In this document: piece by piece, positions 15,471 through 23,811 of the stretch
How the letters are laid out: each line of letters begins with the position of its first letter
Numbering within the stretch: position 1 is the first letter of the stretch
Source: Ideonella_A sakaiensis_A
GTDB lineage: Bacteria; Pseudomonadota; Gammaproteobacteria; Burkholderiales; Burkholderiaceae_C
Assembly: GCF_048320135.1 (NCBI RefSeq)
Contig: NZ_CP182947.1
Span: forward strand, 2,108,001 to 2,172,000
Length of the DNA stretch: 64,000 nucleotides
Direction: 5' to 3'
The notes under the pieces: model-generated
What the model was told of the DNA's origin: nothing
Database searches by the model: none
The model's input: only the letters and a program-made list of their open reading frames with translations
Translations under genes and position numbers: made by a program

Positions 15471-16337
15471 TCAGTTTGCAGACGTGCTGCCGGACGCAGC
15501 CAGTGTGCGCGGCGCCTTGTAGCGGTGGTAACCCCAGAGATACTGGCCGGGGCAGCGCAGGATCAGCTGCTGCATCGCCCGGTTGACCACTGCAGCCGAT
15601 TCTGCCTGAGCATCGGCATCGGCCGGCAAGGCCTCGGGCAGCGGCTCGTAATGGACGACATAACCGGCGCCGTCGGGCAGCCGCTCACCCCAGGTCAGCA
15701 GCACCACGGCGCCGCTCTGCTGTGCCAGCCGCGCCGCCAGCGTCATCGTGTAGGCGTCGCGGCCGAAAAACGGTGCCCATACACCCATGCCTTCCGGCGG
15801 CACCTGGTCCGGCAGCAGCCCGACGCAGTCGCCGCGCTTCAGCGCCCGCATCATCTGCCGCACACCGCTCAGTTCGGCCGGTACCGCGGTCATGCCCGGC
15901 CGGTCGCGCGAGCCGGCCATCACGTCGCGCAGCCAGGCTTGCCGGGCCGGCCGGTACATCACGGTGATCGGGTGCTCGGCGCCGTGGTTGATCGCATAGA
16001 CCTGGGCGGTGATCTCGAAGCAGCCGAGGTGCGGCGTCAGCAGCAGCAGGCCCTTGCCGTTGTCGAGCGCGGCGCGCACCAGTTCATCACCGACACAGCG
16101 CCACGGCACGCTCGCCGCGCCGCCCAGCCACAGCCGCGGCAGTTCGGCCACCATCCGGCCGGCAGAGGCCACCGCCGAGCGCGCCGCGGCCTTGCCGATG
16201 CCGACCTGCTCGACATGGGCGGCGAAGCGGCGCCGGTAGGTTGGCGACAAGCCGTAGGCCAGCCAGCCCAACGCCGTGCCCAGCGCGTGCAACCAGCGCA
16301 ACGGCCAGCGCGACATCCAGCGGAAAAGTTTCAACAT
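15471..16337 (-). CDS. LpxL/HtrB-type acyltransferase, second copy
   Basis: The 288-residue protein has an N-terminal hydrophobic region and the motif HLGCFE (H-x4-E) near residue 103, the variant dyad known from LpxL. GLLPDQVPPEGMGVWAPFFG and YLWGYHRYK toward the C-terminus are typical for the family. It is the first gene of the two-gene acyltransferase unit and is divergent from metK, a very common betaproteobacterial arrangement. Its likely role is secondary acylation of lipid A at the inner face of the inner membrane. Confidence 0.88.
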   Translation of the reverse strand: MLKLFRWMSRWPLRWLHALGTALGWLAYGLSPTYRRRFAAHVEQVGIGKAAARSAVASAGRMVAELPRLWLGGAASVPWRCVGDELVRAALDNGKGLLLLTPHLGCFEITAQVYAINHGAEHPITVMYRPARQAWLRDVMAGSRDRPGMTAVPAELSGVRQMMRALKRGDCVGLLPDQVPPEGMGVWAPFFGRDAYTMTLAARLAQQSGAVVLLTWGERLPDGAGYVVHYEPLPEALPADADAQAESAAVVNRAMQQLILRCPGQYLWGYHRYKAPRTLAASGSTSAN

Positions 16338-16343
16338 GCTTCG

Positions 16344-16349
16344 TATAAT
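16344..16349 (+). promoter_or_regulatory. probable metK -10 element
   Basis: TATAAT stands about 190 bases upstream of the metK start and overlaps the beginning of the divergent acyltransferase gene region. No good -35 can be placed at 16-18 bases; a start of transcription near 16356 would give a leader of about 180 bases. Confidence 0.5.
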
Positions 16350-16353
16350 GCGG

Positions 16354-16533
16354 GCATCGCCGAGTTATTGAACTACTTGCGGGGCGATGCGGAAGCCGGT
16401 TGACCGGCCACCGCCGGATCGAGCGCCATGGCGCCTGGTTCAACAAATCCTGCTAAAGCGTTCGCCGCGGATCCCTGACAACAGAACCGGCAACGCAAGT
16501 TTGCAACCTGTTGTTTTTTCTGGAGATACCCGC
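16354..16533 (+). other. metK leader with possible secondary structure
   Basis: The leader begins with GCATCGCC (16354-16361), which pairs with GGCGATGC (16383-16390). CCGG-TTGA-CCGG and the palindrome GCGCCATGGCGC follow. I compared it from memory with the SAM-II, SAM/SAH and SAH riboswitch consensus sequences and could not match it, so no riboswitch class is claimed. Confidence 0.4.
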
Positions 16534-17715
16534 GTGTCAAACGACTTCCTCTTCACTTCCGAATCGGTTTCCGAAGGCCACCCCGACAAGGTCGCCGACC
16601 AGATCTCGGACGCCATTCTCGATGCAATCTTCAAGCAGGACCCGCGCTCGCGCGTCGCTGCGGAGACGCTGACCAATACCGGCCTCGTCGTGCTGGCCGG
16701 TGAAATCACCACCAACGCCCACGTCGACTACATCCAGGTCGCGCGCGACACGATCAAGCGGATCGGCTACGACAATACCGAATACGGCATCGACTACAAG
16801 GGCTGTGCGGTGATGGTCTGCTACGACAAGCAGAGCAACGACATCGCGCAGGGCGTCGACCACGCCAGCGACGACCACCTGAATACCGGCGCCGGCGACC
16901 AGGGCCTGATGTTCGGCTACGCCTGCGACGAGACGCCGGAACTGATGCCGGCGCCGATCTACTACGCGCACCGCCTCGTCGAGCGCCAGGCGCAGCTGCG
17001 CAAGGACGGCCGGCTGCCGTTCCTGCGCCCGGATGCGAAGAGCCAGGTGACGATGCGATATGTCGACGGCAAGCCGCACAGCATCGACACCGTCGTGCTG
17101 AGTACGCAGCACAGCCCTGACCAGAGCGAAACCGCGCACAAGATGAAGGCCTCGTTCAACGAGGCCATCATCGAAGAGATCATCAAGCCGGTGCTGCCGG
17201 CCGAGTGGCTGAAGAACACCAAATACCTGATCAACCCGACTGGCCGCTTCGTCATCGGCGGCCCGCAGGGCGACTGCGGCCTGACCGGCCGCAAGATCAT
17301 CGTCGACACCTACGGCGGCGCCTGCCCGCACGGCGGTGGCGCGTTCAGCGGCAAGGACCCGAGCAAGGTCGACCGCTCGGCCGCGTATGCCGCCCGTTAT
17401 GTCGCGAAGAACATCGTCGCCGCCGGCCTGGCGCGCCAGTGCCAGATCCAGGTTGCCTATGCAATCGGTGTCGCGAAGCCGATGAACGTGACCGTCTATA
17501 CCGAAGGCACCGGCGTGATCCCGGACAAGCAGATCGCCGAACTGGTGCAGGCCCACTTCGACCTGCGCCCGAAAGGCATCATCCAGATGCTCGACCTGCT
17601 GCGCCCGATCTACGAAAAAACCGCCGCCTACGGCCACTTCGGCCGCGACGAACCCGAGTTCAGCTGGGAAAGTACCGACAAGGCGCAGGCGCTGCGTGCA
17701 GCGGCCGGGCTGTAA
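16534..17715 (+). CDS. metK: S-adenosylmethionine synthetase
   Basis: MetK makes SAM from methionine and ATP. The start is a GTG at 16534 (VSNDFLFTSESVSEGHPDK), preceded by a TGGAGA ribosome-binding site, giving 393 residues, a normal length. The frame continues upstream to 16387 without family resemblance. Visible motifs are GHPDKVADQISDAILD, GAGDQGLMFGYA (the hexapeptide ATP-binding motif), and GGGAFSGKDPSKVDRSAAY (the phosphate loop). The stop codon lies inside the first hairpin of a tandem repeat array downstream. It is divergent from the acyltransferase pair. The long leader suggests post-transcriptional control, unproven. Confidence 0.97.
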   Translation: MSNDFLFTSESVSEGHPDKVADQISDAILDAIFKQDPRSRVAAETLTNTGLVVLAGEITTNAHVDYIQVARDTIKRIGYDNTEYGIDYKGCAVMVCYDKQSNDIAQGVDHASDDHLNTGAGDQGLMFGYACDETPELMPAPIYYAHRLVERQAQLRKDGRLPFLRPDAKSQVTMRYVDGKPHSIDTVVLSTQHSPDQSETAHKMKASFNEAIIEEIIKPVLPAEWLKNTKYLINPTGRFVIGGPQGDCGLTGRKIIVDTYGGACPHGGGAFSGKDPSKVDRSAAYAARYVAKNIVAAGLARQCQIQVAYAIGVAKPMNVTVYTEGTGVIPDKQIAELVQAHFDLRPKGIIQMLDLLRPIYEKTAAYGHFGRDEPEFSWESTDKAQALRAAAGL

Positions 17716-18006
17716 GCCCGGCAGGCGCGAAGCGCCTCCTGCGCCTTGGGGCGACGCTCATATCCGCGCAGCGGATGTGAGCGGAGACCACAAAGCTGCT
17801 GCGCTGCGCGCAGCAGCCGGGCTGTAAGCCCGCCGCGCGCAAGCGCGGTGTCGGTGCTTGGGCGACGCTCATATCGCGAAGCGATGTGAGAGGAGACCAA
17901 CAACTGATAAGGCTTAGATCCTTCGGGCAGCGGCTGGGCGGTAATCCCGGCGGACGCCAGTCCGGCAGCCTTGCAGCGCAGGCTCACATCGCGCCAGCGA
18001 TGTGGA
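17707..18006 (+). repeat. three tandem hairpin repeats downstream of metK
   Basis: A unit of 112-117 bases occurs three times, marked by GGGCTGTAAGCCCG at 17707 and 17819 and by GGGCGGTAATCCCG at 17936. Each unit ends with a hairpin in the same position: 17757-17781, 17868-17890 and 17985-18004. The first two are nearly identical around it (GGGCGACGCTCATATC on the left, GATGTGAG then GGAGACCA on the right), while the stem tips change in step (TCCGC/GCGGA against TCGC/GCGA). The second internal hairpin also changes in step (AGGCGC-GAA-GCGCCT against CCGCGC-GCAA-GCGCGG). The third unit is diverged. Confidence 0.75.
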
Positions 18007-18030
18007 GAAAGGGGCCACTTGGCCCCTTTC
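18007..18030 (+). terminator. probable metK terminator
   Basis: GAAAGGGGCC-ACTT-GGCCCCTTTC is a perfect 10-bp stem with a four-base loop, followed by GTTCGT. It lies at the end of the tandem repeat array and just before the ycaQ-like gene; because its stem is A-rich on the left and T-rich on the right it could work in both directions. Confidence 0.65.
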
Positions 18031-18073
18031 GTTCGTCTGCAAGCCTCGCATCGGCAAGGCATGATCCGCACCA

Positions 18074-19186
18074 ATGCCCTCTTCCAGGACGCCCACGCTC
18101 GACGATCTGCGCCGCCACGCCGTCGCGCGCAGCCTGTTCAGGCCGACCACCTTGCCGCAGGCGGTCAGGCGTCTCGGTTTCGTCCAGGCCGATCCGATCC
18201 GTGCACCGGCGCGGGCGCAGGACCTGATCCTGCGCCATCGGGTCGCCGACTACCAGGCCGGCGAACTCGAGCGGCGTTATCCGCGGCTCGACGTCGAGGA
18301 AGATTTCTTCATCAATTACGGCTTTCTGCCGCGCAGGATTGTCGACCTGATGCATCCGCGGACGCCGCCGCAGCCTTGGTCGACGCAGCGTTCGGCGCAG
18401 GCTGCGGCGGTGCTCGAGTTCGTCCGCGAACGCGGTGTGGTCCATCCGCGCGAGGTCGACCAGCACTTTGCCCACGGCAAGACGCGCAACTGGTTCGGCG
18501 GCACGTCGAATGCCAGCACCGAACTGCTCGACGCGATGCACTACCTCGGTCTGCTGCGCGTGGCCCGGCGCGATGGCGGAACGCGGGTGTTTGCGGTCCG
18601 GGCAATCGACGACGCTGCTGAACCGGTCGATGCGGCAACATCGCTCGACGCGCTGGTCGATGTCATCGTCGATCTTTATGCACCGCTGCCGGCACGCAGC
18701 CTGAGTGAAGTCGTCTCGCGGCTGCGTGCCGGCACGCCGCAGTGGGCGGGCGAAGTGCGCCCGGCGCTGCAGCGCGCGCTGCAGCGGCTGCCGAGCGCGC
18801 GCGTCAACGGCATCGACTGGTTCTGGCCGGCCGGCGAAGACCCGGCGTCGCGGCGCCACCAGGCCGACGACGCGGTGCGGCTGCTGGCGCCGTTCGATCC
18901 GATCGTCTGGGACCGCCGCCGCTTCGAGCTGCTGTGGGGCTGGGCTTATCGCTTCGAGGCCTATACACCGCCAGCACGCCGGCAGCGTGGCTATTACGCC
19001 TTGCCGATGTTGTGGGGAGAGCAGGTGATCGGCTGGACCAACCTCGCGGCGCGCGGAACAACGCTCGATGTCGCGAGCGGATTCGTCGCCGGCAGTGCAC
19101 CGCCAAGCCGCGAATTTGCCACTGCATTCGACGAAGAGATCGAACGTCTCAGGCAATTTCTGATGCTTCAGGCAACCATCGGCTGA
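18074..19186 (+). CDS. YcaQ/AlkX-type winged-helix DNA glycosylase
   Basis: The 370-residue protein belongs to the winged-helix family containing E. coli YcaQ (AlkX), a DNA glycosylase that unhooks interstrand crosslinks. The catalytic Q-x-D motif is present as Gln38-Ala-Asp40 in LGFVQADPIRAPARAQDLIL. Other family features are RHRVADYQ, FFINYGFLPRRIVDLMHPR and the C-terminal VRLLAPFDPIVWDRRR followed by FEAYTPPARRQRGYYALPMLWG. Its length is close to the family norm. It is an apparent single gene behind the metK terminator. The glycosylase role is inferred from the family and the intact motif. Confidence 0.85.
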   Translation: MPSSRTPTLDDLRRHAVARSLFRPTTLPQAVRRLGFVQADPIRAPARAQDLILRHRVADYQAGELERRYPRLDVEEDFFINYGFLPRRIVDLMHPRTPPQPWSTQRSAQAAAVLEFVRERGVVHPREVDQHFAHGKTRNWFGGTSNASTELLDAMHYLGLLRVARRDGGTRVFAVRAIDDAAEPVDAATSLDALVDVIVDLYAPLPARSLSEVVSRLRAGTPQWAGEVRPALQRALQRLPSARVNGIDWFWPAGEDPASRRHQADDAVRLLAPFDPIVWDRRRFELLWGWAYRFEAYTPPARRQRGYYALPMLWGEQVIGWTNLAARGTTLDVASGFVAGSAPPSREFATAFDEEIERLRQFLMLQATIG

Positions 19187-19213
19187 ACGCGGCACCGCTT
19201 GCCGCCGCGAGGA

Positions 19214-20842
19214 TCAACCGGCGCGCTGCTCCTCGAGCGCCGCCGCATGGCTCGCCAAACGCCGGCTCAGGCGGTCGAGGTCGACCGGCTTCACGAGATG
19301 ATCGTCGAAGCCGGCATCGCGGCTCTCCTTCAGATCGGCGGCCGAGCCATAGCCGCTCAGCGCCAGCATCAGCAACGACCGCCCGCCGGCCAGCGGCCGG
19401 CAAACACGTGCCAGTTCGTGGCCGGACATGCCGGGCAGGCCGATATCGAACAGGCCGACGTCGGGCTGCCATTCGGGCCACAAGGCCAGCGCAGCCGGAC
19501 CGTCGCCGACACACACCGCCTCGTGACCCCATTCGACGAGGATGTCGCGCATCGCTTCGGCGGCATCGGCGTTGTCCTCGACGACGAGCACCCGCATCTT
19601 CGCTGCTGTCGACCCGGCTTCGGATGCAGCCCCGACGGCCTGTTCCATGGCTGGCGGCGCGGCTGGCGGCGCGGCCGGCGGCTGCTCGTCAACCATCAGC
19701 GGCAGCCAGACCCGCAGCTCGGTGCCACAGCCCAGCCCGGCGCTTTCAGCCGCGACCCGGCCGCCATGCATCTCGACGATCGTCCGGACAACCGCGAGGC
19801 CGACACCGAGCCCGCCATGCAGGCGATCGAGCGAGCGATCGGCCTGCACGAACAGTTCGAACACCTGCGGCAGCAGTTCGGGGCTGATGCCGGCCCCATC
19901 GTCGCGCACCGAGACAACGATCTCACCGTCACTGCGCCTGCCGCCAATCGACACTTCGCCGCCGGGCCGGCTGAACTTGATCGCATTGCTCAGCAGGTTG
20001 CCGAAGACCTGGACCAGCCGCACCGCATCGCCGTCGATCCGCACCTGCAGCGTTTCGTTGTCGACCCGCAGATGCAGACCATGTTCCTCAGCTTTCGAGC
20101 GGAACATCTCGACCGCCTTGCCGACCACATCGTCGAGCTGCAGCGGCTGCTTGTGCAATTCGATCTTGCGGTGCGTCAGGCGCGCGACGTCGAGCAGATC
20201 GTCGACCAGTCGCTTCAGGTGACTGAGCTGGCGGCGCATCATGTCGGCGACACGCTCGATCTTCGGATGCTCGGCGCGCAGCGACTGCAGCAGGTCGACG
20301 CCGAGCGTCATCGGCGCCAGCGGATTGCGCAGTTCGTGCGCCAGCATCGCGAGGAATTCGTCCTTTCGAAGGCCGGCTTCCACGAGTTGCTGGCTGTAGA
20401 TCTCGAGCTTGGCTTCGGCATCGCGACGTCGCGAGATCTCCTTCGACAGCTCATCGATGCGCTGGTTCAGCAACAGGAAGCGGCCGACCACTTCGTGTCG
20501 ATCGAACAGGCGCAGCGAGACCCACGCCGGTTCGTCACCCTGGCGGGCCTTGATCGCGGCGAGCTCGACGCGGGTCGCGACCGGCCGGCCGGCGACAACC
20601 TGGAAATGCAGTGTGCCGAGCAGGCGCTGCGCGCTGCGCGACCCGAGACGCAGCAGATCGGCGACGACCGCATCGCTATCGTTGGTCAGCGACCCGAGCG
20701 TGCGGTTGACGAGTTCGGCAGGGCGGCAGCCGAGCAAACTGCCGGCGGCCCGGTTGGCAGTCAGCACGAGACCATTGCCGTCGACCAGCAACGTGGCCTC
20801 GGAAAGGATCTCGGAAAAACGGGCGAAGGTGTCCGGAGTCAC
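19214..20842 (-). CDS. hybrid sensor histidine kinase with receiver domain
   Basis: The 542-residue soluble kinase has a PAS-like domain (about 5-125, ILSEATLLVDGNGLVLTANRAA), a short coiled coil, a HisKA domain with the phospho-accepting His169 in FLAMLAHELRNPL, and an HATPase domain (about 275-395, with NLLSNAIKFSRPGG, DDGAGISPELL and GGLGVGLAVVRTIVEMHGG). An Ala/Pro linker follows, and then a C-terminal receiver domain (416-535) with the phospho-acceptor Asp466. No transmembrane segment is seen. It lies 22 bases after the MetOD1 gene in the same direction, so the two are probably one signalling unit. No DNA-binding output partner is adjacent. Confidence 0.9.
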   Translation of the reverse strand: MTPDTFARFSEILSEATLLVDGNGLVLTANRAAGSLLGCRPAELVNRTLGSLTNDSDAVVADLLRLGSRSAQRLLGTLHFQVVAGRPVATRVELAAIKARQGDEPAWVSLRLFDRHEVVGRFLLLNQRIDELSKEISRRRDAEAKLEIYSQQLVEAGLRKDEFLAMLAHELRNPLAPMTLGVDLLQSLRAEHPKIERVADMMRRQLSHLKRLVDDLLDVARLTHRKIELHKQPLQLDDVVGKAVEMFRSKAEEHGLHLRVDNETLQVRIDGDAVRLVQVFGNLLSNAIKFSRPGGEVSIGGRRSDGEIVVSVRDDGAGISPELLPQVFELFVQADRSLDRLHGGLGVGLAVVRTIVEMHGGRVAAESAGLGCGTELRVWLPLMVDEQPPAAPPAAPPAMEQAVGAASEAGSTAAKMRVLVVEDNADAAEAMRDILVEWGHEAVCVGDGPAALALWPEWQPDVGLFDIGLPGMSGHELARVCRPLAGGRSLLMLALSGYGSAADLKESRDAGFDDHLVKPVDLDRLSRRLASHAAALEEQRAG

Positions 20843-20864
20843 GCCGAGCAGAAGCGAAGCCGGC

Positions 20865-21392
20865 CTACGATCCGAAATATTCGCGGCCGTCTGCGGCTGC
20901 AGCCTCGACCGACGGCTTCAGATAGACGACGACGCGGCATTCGCCATGCCCTTCGGCAATCGTCTTCTCGAGCGCGACCTTCGCATAACCGAGGTTCTCA
21001 GCGGCAATCACACCGAAGACGTTCGACGTCATCATGCACATCGCCGGCCTGCCGAGCACCTTCTCGGCAAACGGACAGTCACCGTTGCGCAACACGATGC
21101 GCTCGTCGTTTTCCTCGACGATGCTGAAGCTGCCCTTGATACGCCGCTTCAAATCGACCAGCACCTCGGCGACCTGGCTGCGCGACAGTTCCGGCAGCTG
21201 CAGCGCCGCCTTGTAGTCCTGGTTGATCTGGTCGCCGATGCGCTGTCCGACGACGCTGATGAAGCCGGAGGCCTCCTCGAGGCCGACCACATCCTGCAGC
21301 GTGCCGGACAACTCGCGGATCAAGTTGCGCAGGAAGACATCGCGGTCCAACGGGACCGACAATGCCGGGACGGGCGTGGTGTCATTGGCCAT
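20865..21392 (-). CDS. MetOD1 (methanogen output domain 1) protein
   Basis: The 175-residue protein has, in its C-terminal half, the cysteine-containing MetOD1 pattern GDCPFAEKVLGRPAMCMMTSNVF and IAAENLGYAKVALEKTIAEG, ending GECRVVVYL. This domain is usually attached to, or encoded beside, sensor kinases and is thought to be a signalling output or small-molecule sensing module (family knowledge from memory). The three cysteines could bind a metal or ligand. It is upstream of and apparently co-transcribed with a hybrid histidine kinase. The exact function is unknown. Confidence 0.75.
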   Translation of the reverse strand: MANDTTPVPALSVPLDRDVFLRNLIRELSGTLQDVVGLEEASGFISVVGQRIGDQINQDYKAALQLPELSRSQVAEVLVDLKRRIKGSFSIVEENDERIVLRNGDCPFAEKVLGRPAMCMMTSNVFGVIAAENLGYAKVALEKTIAEGHGECRVVVYLKPSVEAAAADGREYFGS

Positions 21393-21491
21393 GTCTGCCT
21401 AGCCTCGTTCAATTGGTCGACCAATGGTAGCCGACGCGCCGGCGCGCCGTCGCCACCTGCCGGCGGAATCCCCATCGCCTGCAGCAGCACT

Positions 21492-22301
21492 TCAGGCCGC
21501 GCCGCGGCAGGCCAGCACGCGATCGGCCAGTTCGGCAAACCCGGCGCCGCGCTCACCACGCGTCAGGTAACGCGGCCAGACCGTCAGCTGGTCGGCAAAC
21601 CGCAGCAGATTGGCAACGCCGACACTGAGCGGGATGCGCTCGAACATCTGCTGGTCGTTCGTCGAATCGCCGACATAGGCCCAGCGTTGCAGTTCGTCGT
21701 CGCCTTCCAACCCGAACAGCTCGCGCAGCATCCAGCGTGCGCCGCTCAGCTTGTCGTGGCTGCCGTACCAGCCGTTGATGTGGATCGAGCTGACCGTCGC
21801 GTTCATGCCGGCTGCGCGCATCAGCGCAACGACGCGGGCAATCGCCGTCTCGTCGAGGTGCTCGAATTCGCTGTGGTCGATCGCGATGTCGGTGACGCGC
21901 CCGGCGCTGTCGCGCGCCAGCGTCGCACCCGGCACCGACTCGACGATCTGCCGGGCGACCTGCGCCAGCCGCTTTGCATTGGCGACGCGGGTCGCCTCAT
22001 CCTGGGCATAGTCGATCCGCACGCCGTCGGCCTCGTCGCGGAACAAGGCCACCGCACCGTTTTCGGCGACGATCGCGGCAATCGGCCATTCCCGTGCAAA
22101 CGGCTGGCTCCAGCCCATCGGCCGGCCGGTGATCGCGATCACCGGAATGCCGGCCGCCGCGAGCCGCTGCAACGCGGCCAGCGCTTCCGGCGCGATCGCG
22201 CCATCGCTGGTCAGCGTGTCGTCGATATCGGTCAGGATGCCGCGCAGATGGCGCAGTTCGTCGTCGGTACAGTCGGCCAGGGGCAATGGGGAAACAGGCA
22301 T
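21492..22301 (-). CDS. HAD-superfamily (IIB, Cof/MPGP-like) phosphatase
   Basis: The 269-residue protein has HAD motif I as TDIDDTLTSDGAI (nucleophile Asp, general acid Asp two residues on), motif II in AITGRPMG and motif IV in VGDSTNDQQMF, separated by a type II cap domain. The closest named groups are sugar-phosphate phosphatases of the Cof, sucrose-phosphatase or mannosyl-3-phosphoglycerate phosphatase type; the substrate cannot be decided. The start was set at MPVSPLPLAD, where the family-like sequence begins; the frame continues upstream into the pobA promoter region. The gene is divergent from pobA. Confidence 0.8.
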   Translation of the reverse strand: MPVSPLPLADCTDDELRHLRGILTDIDDTLTSDGAIAPEALAALQRLAAAGIPVIAITGRPMGWSQPFAREWPIAAIVAENGAVALFRDEADGVRIDYAQDEATRVANAKRLAQVARQIVESVPGATLARDSAGRVTDIAIDHSEFEHLDETAIARVVALMRAAGMNATVSSIHINGWYGSHDKLSGARWMLRELFGLEGDDELQRWAYVGDSTNDQQMFERIPLSVGVANLLRFADQLTVWPRYLTRGERGAGFAELADRVLACRGAA

Positions 22302-22461
22302 AGGCTGGCAATGTAGCCGCAGTGCGCAGCGGGCCGAGGCGTTACTTCGTCGGCCGCACCACGGCGCGGCCTTGATACCGCCGCCCCGGCCGTTTGAGGA
22401 ACGATCGAGAAGAGGTAATCTGGCATGTCCACCAACCGTCGAACTCAATAAGGGAGTTCCA

Positions 22462-23640
22462 ATGAAAGTTCAGGTTGCCATCATCGGCGCAGGCCCGTCG
22501 GGCCTGCTGCTTGGCGCGATGCTGCACAAGGCCGGCATCGATGCGGTGATCATCGAGCAGCGCAGCGCCGACTATGTGCTCGGCCGCATCCGCGCCGGCG
22601 TGCTCGAGCAGGGCACCGTCGAGATGCTCGACCATGTCGGCGTCCGCGAACGGATGTTCAAGCAGGGCCTGTGGCACGACGGCTTCGAGATCGGCTATCG
22701 CAACAGCCACCACCGCATCGATTTGAAGACGCTGACCGGCGGAAAGCGGGTGATGGTCTACGGCCAGACCGAGGTCACCCATGATCTCATGGACGCGCGC
22801 AGCGCCGCCGGCGCGAAGACCGTCTACGAGGCCGAGGATGTCGCGGTCCACGATTTCGACACCGGCAAGCCGCGGGTCACCTGGCGCAAGGACGGTGCGG
22901 AGCACGAACTGAGCTGCGATTTCATCGCCGGCTGCGACGGCTTCCATGGCGTCAGCCGGCGCAGCGTCCCCGAAAACGCGATCCAGACCTACGAGAAGGT
23001 CTACCCGTTCGGCTGGCTCGGCGTGTTGAGCGATACGCCGCCGGTCTCGCACGAGTTGATCTATTCGAACCACGCGCGTGGCTTTGCCTTGTGCAGCATG
23101 CGCTCGATGACGCGCAGCCGCTACTACATCCAGTGCCCGCTCGACGACAAGGTCGAGAACTGGAGCGACGATGCATTCTTCGACGAACTGCGCCGCCGCC
23201 TGGATCCGGCCGCCGCCGAGGCGATGGTGACCGGCCCGTCGATCGAGAAAAGCATCGCGCCGCTGCGCAGCTTCGTTGCCGAGCCGATGCGCTTCAGCAG
23301 CCTGTTCCTCGCCGGCGACGCCGCCCACATCGTGCCGCCTACCGGCGCGAAGGGCCTCAATCTCGCGGCGTCCGACGTCCATTACCTCGCCAACGGGCTG
23401 ATCGAGCACTACCAGGAAGGCAGCGCTGCCGGCCTCGACGCCTACTCCGAGCGCTGCCTGCGCCGGGTCTGGAAAGCAGTGCGCTTCTCGTGGTGGTTCA
23501 CCTCGCTGATGCACAAGTTTCCGGACGACACCGGTTTCGGGCAGAAGATCCAGGAGGCCGAGATCGGCTACCTGCTCGGCTCGACCGCGGCATCGACCGC
23601 GCTGGCCGAGAACTACGTCGGATTGCCGCTCGAGGTCTGA
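22462..23640 (+). CDS. pobA: 4-hydroxybenzoate 3-monooxygenase
   Basis: PobA is the cytoplasmic FAD enzyme that hydroxylates 4-hydroxybenzoate to protocatechuate using NADPH and oxygen. The 392-residue protein matches the normal length (394). Seen motifs are the FAD-binding IIGAGPSGLLLG at the N-terminus, RIRAGVLEQGTVEML, the CDGFHGVSRR second FAD motif near 160, and GDAAHIVPPTGAKGLNLAASD near 285. An AGGGAG ribosome-binding site precedes the ATG. The pobA-pcaF pairing supports a benzoate/lignin-monomer catabolic role; no pobR regulator is adjacent, and the protocatechuate ring-cleavage genes are outside the window. Confidence 0.95.
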   Translation: MKVQVAIIGAGPSGLLLGAMLHKAGIDAVIIEQRSADYVLGRIRAGVLEQGTVEMLDHVGVRERMFKQGLWHDGFEIGYRNSHHRIDLKTLTGGKRVMVYGQTEVTHDLMDARSAAGAKTVYEAEDVAVHDFDTGKPRVTWRKDGAEHELSCDFIAGCDGFHGVSRRSVPENAIQTYEKVYPFGWLGVLSDTPPVSHELIYSNHARGFALCSMRSMTRSRYYIQCPLDDKVENWSDDAFFDELRRRLDPAAAEAMVTGPSIEKSIAPLRSFVAEPMRFSSLFLAGDAAHIVPPTGAKGLNLAASDVHYLANGLIEHYQEGSAAGLDAYSERCLRRVWKAVRFSWWFTSLMHKFPDDTGFGQKIQEAEIGYLLGSTAASTALAENYVGLPLEV

Positions 23641-23811
23641 GCGGCAGACGGCTCACCGATCGGCCCGGCCGCCTGCCGCGATGCCCTATCCTTGACGGTC
23701 CGGTATTCGCCGGATGCCGCGGGCCAGCGTCGGGACTTTTGATCTCTTGTCCGACCGTCATGCCCGGGCCCGTGCGGAATAGCCATCGATCCGACCACGA
23801 GGAGACCGTCA

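Noticed and set aside
14582..16337. Assigning lpxL and lpxM symbols to the two acyltransferases
   Set aside because: The catalytic dyads (H-x4-D and H-x4-E) are clear, but chain specificity and order of action cannot be read from sequence.
17680..17880. SAH riboswitch following metK
   Set aside because: Some short blocks look similar (GCGCTGC, GGCAGGC, ACGCTCA), but the core GAGGAGCG motif is missing and the downstream gene is not ahcY. Kept as an unclassified structured repeat.
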